Shown here piece by piece: positions 33,962 through 42,696 of a stretch of DNA of 62,199 nt. The stretch is from a virus, in the IMG/VR virus record IMGVR_UViG_3300024182_000003, positions 1-62,199 of that record; one strand, 5' to 3'. Numbering within the stretch: the stretch's first letter is position 1; every line of letters starts with the position of its first letter. The notes below the pieces were generated by a model. That model saw only the letters and a list, made by a program, of their open reading frames with translations. It made no database searches and was not told the DNA's origin. The position numbers and the translations under genes are program-made.

Positions 33962-34616
33962 TGGTAAACGTTACCTTTGCTACGTCAGCTAAGTAAACCC
34001 AAATCCTACTGACTTCTTGATTGCCAGCCGTTGCCATTGTTGCGTAACTGGAAGCTAAATCGCTCACCTCTATTTCGACAAAGTATCGTTTTTGAAAGCC
34101 TATAAGCTTGAAGTCTTCAATTGCGATCTTTGCATCTGTAAAAACTTCGTGCTTAGACTTTCCGCCCTTCTTACTTCTAACGTCTTTTTGGACTCTTACT
34201 CTTGCACTCTTACTCCAAAGCAGAACACGTGGGTCGAATCCTGTAAGAAGATTGAATGCTTTAATCCTTGCCCGTATCCCTTCGATCGTGGGTTTACTGA
34301 TTTCACACTCGACCTGATAGTGATCAATTACATTCTCAAGTGGACGTGCTTTCTTCTCGCGTTTCTTATGTTCTCGTTTTTGACCTAATACCGTAAGACA
34401 GTTACCACAAGTATTTTGTTTGGTTGTTAAGTAGGCTGAAGCGGTAAGGAACTGATCTGTTCGTCGCTTTCCTTCAACGGGATCAAGATCAATGACGTTG
34501 GGCATAAACTCACCGTCAAGATTTATATAGCGACCTACTCTGATTTTCTCCCGCAGTTCCTTAGCACATTCATACTTACAGACTGTAAAGAAGTGTCCGA
34601 AGAGTCGTCGTTTCAT
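33957..34616 (-). CDS. Hypothetical protein with CxxC motif
   Basis: 219 residues, starting one base after the preceding stop (TGAAATG). A CGNC pair lies near residue 73, followed by many Lys/Arg. A later beta-rich half contains several aromatic residues. DNA or RNA binding is possible. No family recognised. Confidence 0.55.
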   Translation of the reverse strand: MKRRLFGHFFTVCKYECAKELREKIRVGRYINLDGEFMPNVIDLDPVEGKRRTDQFLTASAYLTTKQNTCGNCLTVLGQKREHKKREKKARPLENVIDHYQVECEISKPTIEGIRARIKAFNLLTGFDPRVLLWSKSARVRVQKDVRSKKGGKSKHEVFTDAKIAIEDFKLIGFQKRYFVEIEVSDLASSYATMATAGNQEVSRIWVYLADVAKVTFTS

Positions 34617-34617
34617 T

Positions 34618-35238
34618 TCATTTCTCAAAGTGAAGACCGAAAGTAAGAATGCTTCTTTCGAGTGCTTCAAGATAAGCTACGTTATCATTCTCTTTTCGTT
34701 CACGCTCAAACCCTGAACGGAATCGTTTTGGTATAGGTTGTTGAGCTTCAACGTAGATTCTCATCCAGTTACTAACATTCGGAGCATCTGTAGGAATGTC
34801 ATCATAGAAGGAAGCTGGATGACCTTCAAGGCAACAAGCTTCACAATTTGCAGCTTCGTCATTATCCGATTTACGTGTACCGTGATAATGTTTGAATGAT
34901 TGCAAAGCCATCGCGTGTAATTGTTTTACTTTGTCGTCAGACCAGGGCGTTATCATCTTCCTTTTCCTTGCTACTGCATACTTGACAGGGTACTGAAAAC
35001 GGCTAGGAACGTCTCCTAAGTGGCTTTTTAATGCTTCCTGAAGTGAGTATGTACAGTGCTCACCTACACAAAGAATAGACCTTTTGCCGAACTCGCTGGC
35101 ACCCATTAGTTGATTCTCGAACATTACAACGTGAGTAGCCCTGGTTCTATCAATCGAGTTCTTGATCACGTCTGCTTGGTCTATACCAAACTCGTTGATC
35201 AAAGCTTCAAGTGTTACTTCAACTGGATTCGTTATCAT
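34618..35238 (-). CDS. Hypothetical protein
   Basis: 206 residues. Its ribosome site is the GAGG of palindrome 35241-35256, six bases before the ATG. A Cys-rich segment (CEACC near residue 133) may bind metal. Helical and charged otherwise. Tightly coupled to the downstream gene. Family unknown. Confidence 0.6.
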   Translation of the reverse strand: MITNPVEVTLEALINEFGIDQADVIKNSIDRTRATHVVMFENQLMGASEFGKRSILCVGEHCTYSLQEALKSHLGDVPSRFQYPVKYAVARKRKMITPWSDDKVKQLHAMALQSFKHYHGTRKSDNDEAANCEACCLEGHPASFYDDIPTDAPNVSNWMRIYVEAQQPIPKRFRSGFERERKENDNVAYLEALERSILTFGLHFEK

Positions 35239-35241
35239 CTG

Positions 35242-35766
35242 TCACCTCGGAGTGACGCCTCGTTGCGCTGAGGCATCCATTGCTTTTCGAATACGGCCCT
35301 TGTAGAGTCCGTATTGGTTGTCAATAGTAGAGCAGGAAAACCGACAAGCTGGATAGCGTATACATCCATAGAACTCGTGTTTGTCTTTACTCTTTCGTAG
35401 AACTAAAGGCCAACCACATTGAGGGCAATCGGCTACAAGAAAGTCTCGCCAACGATCAAGTCTATCTTGAAGATTCTGTTTCCATCCTTTGACTCGATGA
35501 ACCCGTTTTGCTCCACCGAGCATCATTATTTGATCTTCTGCAACCTTACACCAAAGAGTAACTCGTATAGCATCCTTGCCAACTGATCGAGAATGACCCG
35601 AGCTTGTAATGCCAGTGTAGACTCGAAGTGACAAAGGATACCTGGAACCTTTGATTCGTCTTGAAAACACAATCTCTCTTGTTCTTGGAACTACGATAAC
35701 CTGGAAGCCTTGACTCTCCAGGAACTCTCGCATTTCAGAAAGAGAAATGTCGTAATACTCAGCCAT
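35242..35766 (-). CDS. Protein with topoisomerase-type zinc ribbon
   Basis: 174 residues from the ATG at 35766 (GAGG upstream). The C-terminal 45 residues read CPQCGWPLVLRKSK, then CIRYPACRF, the layout of the zinc ribbons at the end of bacterial topoisomerase I. The N-terminal 120 residues are beta/alpha and not recognised. The module probably binds single-stranded DNA. The stop lies inside palindrome 35241-35256. Confidence 0.65.
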   Translation of the reverse strand: MAEYYDISLSEMREFLESQGFQVIVVPRTREIVFSRRIKGSRYPLSLRVYTGITSSGHSRSVGKDAIRVTLWCKVAEDQIMMLGGAKRVHRVKGWKQNLQDRLDRWRDFLVADCPQCGWPLVLRKSKDKHEFYGCIRYPACRFSCSTIDNQYGLYKGRIRKAMDASAQRGVTPR

Positions 35767-35776
35767 TGAACTACCT

Positions 35777-36043
35777 CTACTTGAAGAATCGTCCTGGCTT
35801 ACCGCTAAGTTCCCGTAGATCATCATAACGTTTGAGTATTCCAATGATAACCATTCCGAATACTATTCCTATCCAGCTAACTGTGAGAACACCTTGATGA
35901 TCAACGTAAAACTGTGCGACTCTGTAGAACCATTCGCTGTGATTGTGCCAAGTCCAAAGAGTCGAAGTGGGCCTTATTTGGATCGGCCTTAGCCTGTTCG
36001 TGAGGCTGAAAGTAGATCGTTCCAACCCGATTACCATTAACAT
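35777..36043 (-). CDS. Small membrane protein, start uncertain
   Basis: Open frame whose last ~55 residues contain a convincing membrane helix (Leu-Thr-Val-Ser-Trp then Val-Ile-Ile-Gly-Ile) and a basic tail. The N-terminal half overlaps the next gene in a different frame and no good ribosome site is visible, so the true start could be an unusual codon near 35920. Confidence 0.4.
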   Translation of the reverse strand: MLMVIGLERSTFSLTNRLRPIQIRPTSTLWTWHNHSEWFYRVAQFYVDHQGVLTVSWIGIVFGMVIIGILKRYDDLRELSGKPGRFFK

Positions 36044-36176
36044 CGTGCAAGATTCTCATTCCAATGGTTTCGGGAGTGGCTCTATCAATTGCTTCGTGAA
36101 GAATGCGTCGGAATTCGAAAGGATTATTATCCTGAATCGCTGCATTCTCCGTTGACATTGTGATTGTCATTTTCAT
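35901..36176 (-). CDS. Hypothetical protein
   Basis: 91 residues, starting in an ATGA overlap with the gene upstream. A His/Asp/Asn-rich middle (ILHDVNGNRVG, YFQPHEQ) is strand-loop like. No family recognised. Confidence 0.55.
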   Translation of the reverse strand: MKMTITMSTENAAIQDNNPFEFRRILHEAIDRATPETIGMRILHDVNGNRVGTIYFQPHEQAKADPNKAHFDSLDLAQSQRMVLQSRTVLR

Positions 36177-36460
36177 TCGTCATCGTCTCCATTGCTATCT
36201 GAAGCTGTCTGTCCTGCAACAGTAATTTCGAGTCCGGGGTAAGGCTCGCCGGTTTTCTTGTTTGTTTTGGTTACGGTCTTGAAGTTAGCATAGGGAAATG
36301 CCAGCTTTGCCGCAGTGTTGAATGCAGTATTTTGACGGCATCTGCTTCTGACAAGCTTTGCAAACTTCGTGATTGTCCAAAGCTGTTGAGCGTTGAGTTC
36401 ACCAAATCGTTCTTTGAACTCTTTCTCTAAGCCACTCGCAATTTCAGTATAGTGCTTCAT
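36173..36460 (-). CDS. Hypothetical basic protein
   Basis: 95 residues with AAAGGAG before the ATG and a 17-base overlap with the helicase gene. The N-terminal half is helical; a C-terminal acidic tail ends in Asp-Asp-Asp-Glu. It may partner with the helicase. Family unknown. Confidence 0.55.
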   Translation of the reverse strand: MKHYTEIASGLEKEFKERFGELNAQQLWTITKFAKLVRSRCRQNTAFNTAAKLAFPYANFKTVTKTNKKTGEPYPGLEITVAGQTASDSNGDDDE

Positions 36461-38489
36461 TGGTTGAAACTCCTTTGATCAGGAAAAATAGATTCATCTT
36501 TGTACGTGTTAAGGCAACGTACCTAAGATTGTATTCCTGTTCTGTTTGCCACGGTTGTTGGTTTGCCCAAATGAACGGGAGCTTATCAGGTTCGAGTATC
36601 CAAATAGTCTCGGCCTCTAGTCCCTTTGCCTTATGAACAGTCGAGAGAACGATTCCACCATTCTCATCGCTGAACAAGTTATCGATTTCTCGAATCAGTT
36701 CTTCAGGTGAACGGGTTTGAAATGTCTTGTAGCAGACATCGATGGATTCGATCCTATCTTGCAAGGCTTCGATTGCGCCTTCACTCCACTTGCGTTGTGC
36801 AAGCTTTTCTCTTTGTTGCTTGAAGTAGATATCAAGGAACTGTAAGAATTCCTTTGTGAACACCTCATCCTTGTATCTAGGGTAATCAGGAGCGCCGTAG
36901 CGCTGCTTTGCAAGCTCCATTACTTGATTGACAATGGTCGTCAGAAGCTTCCCTATATTCCGTCCCTTGACACTTGCTGGTCGTCTATTCCTGATTAGCT
37001 CAAGGCATAAGGAAATAAGTGGAGCGGTTACACGACAGATAATCAAGTCACCGCTCTTGACCCTGGTTAGTATCGAAGACAGTGGAACGTTTTCAATGAC
37101 TCCTTTTGGGGCTCCCTTACGTGCTCTGATTTCAGGGACAATTGCCTGAGCCAATTCAATCGGCCCTGTAGGACACCTGAAGGATACCGACAAAGGAAGC
37201 TCACCGGCCTTCAATCGTCGCTTGATGTTGTAGTAACTGTTCGAGTCAGCACCGGAAAATCCGTATATTGCTTGATTTGGATCACCCACGACAGTCATCC
37301 TGCAACCCTTTGCTCTAATCTTTAAGAGCAGTTCGAGTTGAAGACGGTTTAAGTCTTGTACCTCATCAACCAGAATGTCTTTGTAGCGTGATACAGGTTC
37401 AAGCTTCCACTTCACGGGAAGATAGATCATATCAGTATAGGTGATCGTACCTTCGTTACGTGCTAACTGTTCACCTTCATCAAGAGCGCGAGTCACGATG
37501 CTTAACATCAAGTTGAGATCATCCTCGAATTTTCCTGTTAGTGAAGGAATGTCTAGACCGAAATGATCAATTAACATTGCAACACTTTCAAGGTCATCAG
37601 GATCGGTGAGCGTAACTTGAATATATTCGAGCAAATCATCAGCCGCATTTCTGACTTCGAATTCTGTTGGAATACCGATCTTGTTCAAGCTACTGGTTCG
37701 GATGTTTGAAACGATTCGCTTGATGTCTGGAAACATTATGTTGCTATATTTCCAGTTTTGCAGATCGAGTCGTCCGATTTCTTGTCTGAGAATTTCGTTT
37801 CCTATGGAATGAATGGTTCGACACTCCATTAGACCTTGTAGTCTAGTTCGAAGCTCAGCAGCGATGTCGCGACCGAATGCACAAAACAAAGCTGAAACCT
37901 GTCGGCCTTTAGGTGTGAAATACTTGATTACCTGAGCTAGTCGTTCTAGGACTGTTGTCTTACCGCATCCTGCAACGCCTTTGATAATCAAGTTTCCTTG
38001 ACCACCAATATACCACTTGAAAACGTCTACTTGTTCAGGCGAGGGAATGAAGGGTTTAAGCTGTCCTCGATATCCTACTTCACGCCACTTAGACATTAAC
38101 GGCTTCAATTTTGTATCAGCAGCGCGAGGATCAGAAACCAGTTCGATTAGTGAATTCACTCTTCGAAGAGGATCATCTTTATCGATAGGTTCAGTTGAGG
38201 TTCCGAGTTGCCAGATAGTGTCTTCAGTTTCTTCCGTTGTCACTTCGGAGTGACGCAGAGGACGTTCGCAAAACATCTCATCTGAAGCTTCGTCAATCAG
38301 TCCCTGGGGAGGTTCTGACTTCTTTCTTTTCTTGATCACGTCTTGAGTTGATTCGTATAGATTGCCTGCCGAGTCCACAAACTTCAAACAATCAGGGCAT
38401 CGTTGAGCGACCTTGATTTTTGAAAGATTTAGACTTGGATGCGGACAAGCGGTAGGTTTCTTTTTCGTTGTTGTCTTTTTGGCTTTCAT
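36444..38489 (-). CDS. UvrD/Rep-like superfamily 1 helicase
   Basis: 681 residues if started at the ATG preceded by AAAGGA. Motifs in order: Walker A GVAGCGKT (about residues 171-178), Walker B DEVQD, motif III VGDPNQAIYGFSGAD, motif IV LSVSFRCP, motif V STVHKAKGLEAE and motif VI YVALTRTK. The N-terminal region carries two Cys pairs and is Lys-rich. It unwinds DNA 3' to 5' with ATP, probably in replication restart or recombination alongside the nuclease and annealing proteins. A palindrome copy (38239-38254) is in the coding region. Confidence 0.9.
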   Translation of the reverse strand: MKAKKTTTKKKPTACPHPSLNLSKIKVAQRCPDCLKFVDSAGNLYESTQDVIKKRKKSEPPQGLIDEASDEMFCERPLRHSEVTTEETEDTIWQLGTSTEPIDKDDPLRRVNSLIELVSDPRAADTKLKPLMSKWREVGYRGQLKPFIPSPEQVDVFKWYIGGQGNLIIKGVAGCGKTTVLERLAQVIKYFTPKGRQVSALFCAFGRDIAAELRTRLQGLMECRTIHSIGNEILRQEIGRLDLQNWKYSNIMFPDIKRIVSNIRTSSLNKIGIPTEFEVRNAADDLLEYIQVTLTDPDDLESVAMLIDHFGLDIPSLTGKFEDDLNLMLSIVTRALDEGEQLARNEGTITYTDMIYLPVKWKLEPVSRYKDILVDEVQDLNRLQLELLLKIRAKGCRMTVVGDPNQAIYGFSGADSNSYYNIKRRLKAGELPLSVSFRCPTGPIELAQAIVPEIRARKGAPKGVIENVPLSSILTRVKSGDLIICRVTAPLISLCLELIRNRRPASVKGRNIGKLLTTIVNQVMELAKQRYGAPDYPRYKDEVFTKEFLQFLDIYFKQQREKLAQRKWSEGAIEALQDRIESIDVCYKTFQTRSPEELIREIDNLFSDENGGIVLSTVHKAKGLEAETIWILEPDKLPFIWANQQPWQTEQEYNLRYVALTRTKMNLFFLIKGVSTNEALY

Positions 38490-38523
38490 TGTTTTTCCTT
38501 TTGCGTTTTTGTAAAACGCTGGC

Positions 38524-38715
38524 TTAGGGTTTGTCATTCCACCTTCGATCAGGAAAGGGAATGTCGATTCTTTGTCTTCTACGTTCGGGAGTAATGTAGA
38601 CAATAACTGAAGATGTTCTATAAACCATTACCTTGTCAGTGAAGGTTCTTAGAACTACCTCAATCGTACTAGGACGTGGGGGCACGTACAGTTCGAGTTC
38701 TTTAGTTCGAGTCAT
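38524..38715 (-). CDS. 63-residue hypothetical protein
   Basis: Small basic protein with Arg-rich ends and an even distribution of hydrophobic residues; likely a small beta-type nucleic-acid-binding protein. GAGA precedes the ATG. It lies 34 bases before the helicase start. No family recognised. Confidence 0.5.
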   Translation of the reverse strand: MTRTKELELYVPPRPSTIEVVLRTFTDKVMVYRTSSVIVYITPERRRQRIDIPFPDRRWNDKP

Positions 38716-38722
38716 TTGGTTC

Positions 38723-38815
38723 TCAACGGGTGCCTAAACGCTCCCCGTATTTGCTGAAGAAAGCTGACGTTGCAATGATCGCGATGATCATCAAAGAACC
38801 TGTTATCCAAAGCAT
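38723..38815 (-). CDS. 30-residue membrane peptide
   Basis: Starts eight bases after GGAGG and reads through one hydrophobic helix (residues 2-19), then a short basic tail. It is the first gene of this subunit, just after the palindrome copy 38830-38845. The strong ribosome site makes translation likely despite the size. Confidence 0.5.
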   Translation of the reverse strand: MLWITGSLMIIAIIATSAFFSKYGERLGTR

Positions 38816-39444
38816 TACGAAACCTCCACGTCACTCTGAAGTGACGCACACAGGGACTTGAGAACCCTGTCGTCGCATTAACCGAAGCGCTGCTTGCTAT
38901 CACTTTGCCTCGGCCTCTCTGCGATTTTTACCAGTCGCATTAAGATCGCAAGCCCCACCAGTTCGCCCGAACTTCCCTTTAAGCCTCTTTGCGTAGCACC
39001 CGACATTGGTTCTCATTTCATTAACGATGTCTGCGGCGGGAAGGTAACTACTCTGACGATCAGTTCCTCGGAAAATCTAGATCAAAGACTTAACGAACTT
39101 TCGAACAATTAAGTTAATGTCAATTTGAGAAAGTGTAAGTGCGTTGACTAACTCTCGGAATCGCTGAACGCCAGCAACCCTGGCCTTTCTTGCTTATGAG
39201 ATTGATAATTAAGCTCTTGCAGAGTGGCTGTGACTGAAGCTTCAAGAAGGATTCAAGACTAACTAGCGCTCAGCGTCATCTGGCCTTTTGCTAGCCTTGT
39301 TGGGCTATCTTACGCTAGCCTTCTCTTGGCTTGTCCTTTGCCTATCCTATGTTCAAAGATCAGAAATCCTAACTACTAGGTAAATTTTACACCCTAAGCC
39401 TTGGAAAGTCAACCCTTATTTATAATCAAATTTGCTAGTGAATT
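38816..39444. other. 630-bp region without a gene
   Basis: No credible frame on either strand. It contains the palindrome 38830-38845; a hairpin CAGGG/CCCTG at about 38851-38869; two copies of GTCGCATTAA (38872-38881, 38934-38943); and a block rich in GCTAGCC, TTGGCTT and TGCCTAT words around 39285-39350 that resembles short direct repeats. A leftward promoter at its right side would transcribe the whole region before the first gene. It could hold an origin of replication or a structured RNA. I could not identify it further. Confidence 0.5.
39384..39412 (-). promoter_or_regulatory. Leftward sigma70 promoter
   Basis: On the minus strand TTGACT (39407-39412) and TAAAAT (39384-39389) are 17 bp apart. 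Transcription would start near 39376 and read through the non-coding region into the helicase-end genes. Confidence 0.75.
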
Positions 39445-39803
39445 TTAGGATAGAGATGGAATTTTAATTACTTTTCTTCTTTGTCTCTTATTATGTGCTT
39501 GTTCCAAAGCGGTTGCCCAACGTAAATTTCCCGGTTCATAATTTCCGTTATTATCAGGATAACGATCTAAACTATAGAGCGAAGATGGACGTGGCCCAAG
39601 ATTGTAATGATCCAATCATAAAAAGCAAGAAAGTTATCTTTCCACTCATCGTATACTTTAATACCGCGTCTACCGTAGTTTTTATAACCTTTATCATTTG
39701 GATTATAACATCGATACATCATACCCTTCCAGGCTCGGTACTCAGGTGTCTGTGATAAACGTGGAATCTTAAGTAAATAGTCGAGATTGTGCATTTGTAT
39801 CAC
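39445..39803 (-). pseudogene. Broken HNH endonuclease with AP2-like repeat region
   Basis: The upstream part (39567-39803) reads PEYRAWKGMMYRCYNP then YKNYGRRGIKV, typical of the N-terminal half of HNH proteins with an AP2-like DNA-binding domain. The matching second half (LGPRP, YSLDRYPDNNGNYEPGNLRWAT, ending at 39445) continues in a different frame. A single-base deletion before the Gly-Pro-Arg-Pro segment (about 39600-39605) would explain it. Either a decayed homing gene or a sequence error. Confidence 0.75.
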
Positions 39804-40150
39804 TCTGAAGTGACATTGAACCGTTTTCGGAAAAGATACTCAGGTCGCTGAGGGACTAACGTTGTTTGTGTAACAATTTGAATTTCAGGGAGCCGTTGCT
39901 TATCGTTCCAACGAATAACTAGCTTTACGTTACCAGTCGGAGGTGATGGAAATTCTCTAATAGCCTGATACTCTTTTGCCGAGCACCAACTATTCGATTT
40001 GACCTGGACATAATAGATAAAGTCGAGACCGCTACAAATAAGGTCAAATTCTCCAAAGGAACCACCGGCGCGAGTAACACGATATCCTTCGAATATAAAC
40101 CAATCTCGTGTTTTGTACTCACGCCGATTTCCTTTTTGCTTTCGATTCAA
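39800..40150 (-). CDS. Holliday-junction resolvase-like nuclease
   Basis: 116 residues from a TTG start overlapping the previous stop. The layout matches small resolvases of the Hjc/PDDEXK type. GNRREYKTRDWFIFEGY is followed by VTRAGGSFGEFDL, supplying the Ser and the first Asp of the active site, and then YYVQVKS, supplying the Gln and Lys. It would cut four-way junctions or branched replication products before packaging. It ends Asn-Val-Thr-Ser-Glu-stop in palindrome 39799-39814. Confidence 0.75.
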   Translation of the reverse strand: MNRKQKGNRREYKTRDWFIFEGYRVTRAGGSFGEFDLICSGLDFIYYVQVKSNSWCSAKEYQAIREFPSPPTGNVKLVIRWNDKQRLPEIQIVTQTTLVPQRPEYLFRKRFNVTSE

Positions 40151-40638
40151 AATGGTGCTCCTTCATCGAAGGGCACTAAATACCGGATCGGTTTACCCTG
40201 ATTCATTGCGTAATCGATTTCGTTTCCAGTGCTATCGCCGATATATCCTCCAACGTTGAGCACAAAGACTTCATCAGCTAAGTCGATCTTACGTAGATGA
40301 AGCTCATCAAGCATTCGTTTCTGATCGACCGTAACGCCTACATCCTCACCGTGTGGAGTTTTAGAGAAGTCCGCGTGAGGATAAAAACCGACAGTTAACA
40401 CGATGTTCCCCTTCATTGTTTCTTCGAAGTTGGCTTGTTGAAACTGTTCGTAGAAACGCGTTGATCCACACAAGACAACGATATGTGGCCTGTCTACCTG
40501 TCCCTCTTCGAATAGTTTAACGACTTCGTTGAAGTTGTTTTCGTGGCAAGCGACCCCAATGGTTCTTTTCTGAACGTTGTTGTTTCCTACCACGGTTACT
40601 TTGTATCCTTCGATTCGCTGTGTCAGTTCCTTTCTCAT
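40147..40638 (-). CDS. Nucleoside 2-deoxyribosyltransferase-like protein
   Basis: 163 residues. The second half matches the deoxyribosyltransferase-like fold: VVLCGSTRF, then LDELHLRKIDLADEVFVLNVGGYIG and EIDYAM. In relatives of this family these residues bind the base and deoxyribose. The first 50 residues are extra. It may salvage deoxynucleosides or modify nucleotide pools. It is coupled to its upstream neighbour by ATGA. Confidence 0.7.
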   Translation of the reverse strand: MRKELTQRIEGYKVTVVGNNNVQKRTIGVACHENNFNEVVKLFEEGQVDRPHIVVLCGSTRFYEQFQQANFEETMKGNIVLTVGFYPHADFSKTPHGEDVGVTVDQKRMLDELHLRKIDLADEVFVLNVGGYIGDSTGNEIDYAMNQGKPIRYLVPFDEGAPF

Positions 40639-41969
40639 TTCTTTCCTTTCTTGGTTGCGACTTTTTTAGTCGATAACTTCTTAGTTCCAGTCACTTTCTT
40701 TGTCGTTTTCTTAGTGGCTGGTCTTGATTGCTCAGCTTTCCAGTCCGCGTGCTGCTTTGCCAGAAATTCCAAGACTCGTCCAAGTTCATCGTCTGGTATT
40801 TCGGTAACTCTTGTGATACCTACTTCGTCAAGTGGGTTCTCTTCGCGAGATACTAAGTAGGTGGCAATGGTAGTGAAAGCGTCATCCCAGGATTCAAAGA
40901 ATCCACTCTGTTTCATTGCTACGAGTTGATCCTTTACGCTTTCCTGCATAGCAGCTATTTGTTTCGTACTGAGCTTGGTTTGTGTTTGCTCTGGCTTGGG
41001 TTCTTTCGCAGCTTTCTTTGTAACCTTCCTCGTTGAAGATCGTTCTTCGTCTTGTTCTTCCGTGTCTTCACCTGTTTCTTCGTTTTCTTCATTTGGTTCG
41101 AGTCCAGAACCGATCTCAAGTTCCTCAAGGTCTTCCAGGTCTGTCGTAAAGAACTCTGAAGCGTTACAAGCAATAACAGTCGCTCCAACAAAGGAACGTT
41201 TTTGAGCAACACCTTGAATGGTATTGATCACGTCAAAGATATTCGGATTGGTGATTCTATAAACAGTGCTATCAAGCTCGTAAGCTGCATACTTCTTTTT
41301 CTTTCGAGTTTCTTTCTTGATAGCTACTGCTCGACCATCAGCGATAGCTTCTTCCCACATCTTCCAGTAGGTTTCTGGTTTACCGTACTTGCCTTCAGTC
41401 TCAGCTTTCTCGACTGCAAACCTAAACTCGACAATCTTTGAAGCACGTTTTGGAAGATCACCAATTTTGTAACCCAGGAACTTTGCTTCCGTTTCGTCAA
41501 CCCAACGAAAGCGATATCGTGATTCCCAGGAATTGTTTGAACGATCCAGGGATACGATCAAAGTCATTTCTAGATTTCCGTTAGGTGCCAAAATTTGCTT
41601 GAACACATCAGTTCGATAGCTGAAGTAGAACAGTGGTTCTCCGCCGTGATCTTTACCTGTCCAATCCATTATCTCAGCAATAGGATAAATCTTAGGCTTA
41701 AAACCAAAGAACGTAAGAAGCTTTTCTGCTCCAGGCTTGAGAAGGGTTTTCTTTTCGACATCGCCAATAGTACCGAAGTCCTTGCCTTCGACCATCTGGC
41801 CTTTAATAAACTCAAGCATTTGATTGTATCGATCCATTGCTTGAGCAATTGTAAGGGCTGGTGCAAAGTCCGGCCCAATAGACATCGGTTGAGATGACAC
41901 GACCTGAAGAGCTTGCTTAGGCTCGACAAACTGTGCATCTACGGCAGGGGATTCTTTAGCTTTCTTCAT
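40635..41969 (-). CDS. Putative recombination-associated (annealing-type) protein
   Basis: 444 residues from the ATG six bases after GGAG. The N-terminal two thirds contain AMDRYNQMLEFIKG, then KTLLKPGAEKLLTFFGF, a recurrent segment of large phage proteins encoded beside exonuclease and replication genes. The C-terminal part is very rich in Lys, Thr and Glu with basic repeats. Its location in the replication cluster and the basic tail suggest a DNA-binding partner of the RecE-like exonuclease, but the annealing activity is unproven. Confidence 0.55.
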   Translation of the reverse strand: MKKAKESPAVDAQFVEPKQALQVVSSQPMSIGPDFAPALTIAQAMDRYNQMLEFIKGQMVEGKDFGTIGDVEKKTLLKPGAEKLLTFFGFKPKIYPIAEIMDWTGKDHGGEPLFYFSYRTDVFKQILAPNGNLEMTLIVSLDRSNNSWESRYRFRWVDETEAKFLGYKIGDLPKRASKIVEFRFAVEKAETEGKYGKPETYWKMWEEAIADGRAVAIKKETRKKKKYAAYELDSTVYRITNPNIFDVINTIQGVAQKRSFVGATVIACNASEFFTTDLEDLEELEIGSGLEPNEENEETGEDTEEQDEERSSTRKVTKKAAKEPKPEQTQTKLSTKQIAAMQESVKDQLVAMKQSGFFESWDDAFTTIATYLVSREENPLDEVGITRVTEIPDDELGRVLEFLAKQHADWKAEQSRPATKKTTKKVTGTKKLSTKKVATKKGKK

Positions 41970-41983
41970 TTTGTTCTCCGTTG

Positions 41984-42382
41984 TCACTCCGGGGTGACAC
42001 TGACTTGTGGATTCGCAAACTGTTCACAGGCCCAATGTCCGCAATGTGGACAAACGGGAATGTCTTCAACTTCACAATTAAAATAACCAAGCAGTAGGCC
42101 GTGTTGACTGGCTGCACGTTCTTCAAGAACTATTAAAATATCACGAAGAAGTAGAAGTGCTCTTCGGTTAGTGCCGTGTGGTTTTTGATTATCGACATAT
42201 TTAATTCTATCGATAAGTACGCGAATAACTTCTTGTGTAGTTGTACCGTGGTAATGACCAACATTGCCTGGAAAGTTATCACCTTCACGTTTAACAAACC
42301 GTAAAGTATGTAGAGGCCATTCGTGGTCTTCCTTATCAAGTTCGGCAAGAATATACTCGTGACCTGGATCGAGAATTTTCAT
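41984..42382 (-). CDS. Hypothetical protein with C-terminal zinc knuckle
   Basis: 132 residues. The C-terminus has CPHCGHWACEQF, a zinc-binding knuckle. The N-terminal half is alpha/beta with His-rich loops. The gene ends Ser-Val-Thr-Pro-Glu-stop inside palindrome 41983-41998. It overlaps its upstream neighbour by 4 bases. Function unknown. Confidence 0.6.
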   Translation of the reverse strand: MKILDPGHEYILAELDKEDHEWPLHTLRFVKREGDNFPGNVGHYHGTTTQEVIRVLIDRIKYVDNQKPHGTNRRALLLLRDILIVLEERAASQHGLLLGYFNCEVEDIPVCPHCGHWACEQFANPQVSVTPE

Positions 42383-42696
42383 TGTAATGTACCTTGTCCT
42401 TTTGCGTATTTGAGAAAGTATCGAACTTTAGTTTTTTTCCGTTCAATACGTTCTCTATTAGTTAATCCGGCCATAATTTCTGGAACGCCTGCTTCTTCGA
42501 GAAGTTCCATTATTGCTTTCATATCTGAAACCTCACGCGAAATTCGTTCTCGATTATTTCCTTTATCTTCATTTGTGTAGCGTCGAATATTTTCTTCTGG
42601 TTCATCTATTCCGAAACGTAATGCTTTACTTGTAGCCTGAGCTATCTCAGAACATTCTTCCGAGAAGGTTACAAGTAAGTGTTCAAGTTTATTCAT
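42379..42696 (-). CDS. MazG-like small protein
   Basis: 105 residues. Four consecutive ATG codons follow AAAGG; the fourth is best spaced. The segment TFSEECSEIAQATSKALRFG has the paired glutamates of MazG-type nucleotide hydrolases, but the rest of the family is weak. It may adjust nucleotide pools. It overlaps the DnaB gene by 8 bases. Confidence 0.55.
   Translation of the reverse strand: MNKLEHLLVTFSEECSEIAQATSKALRFGIDEPEENIRRYTNEDKGNNRERISREVSDMKAIMELLEEAGVPEIMAGLTNRERIERKKTKVRYFLKYAKGQGTLQ

Noticed and set aside
35617-35632. Additional palindrome copy
   Set aside because: Only the right arm matches; the left arm has several mismatches. Similar half-sites near 30238, 49471 and 53693 were left out too.
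38712-38903. 63-codon minus-strand frame
   Set aside because: It runs through a palindrome and a hairpin without a ribosome site; a 30-residue membrane frame with GGAGG in the same interval is better supported.
38846-38945. tRNA-like T-arm on the minus strand
   Set aside because: A GGGTTC near 38860 looks like a T-arm but the loop is nine bases and no acceptor, D or anticodon arm can be formed.
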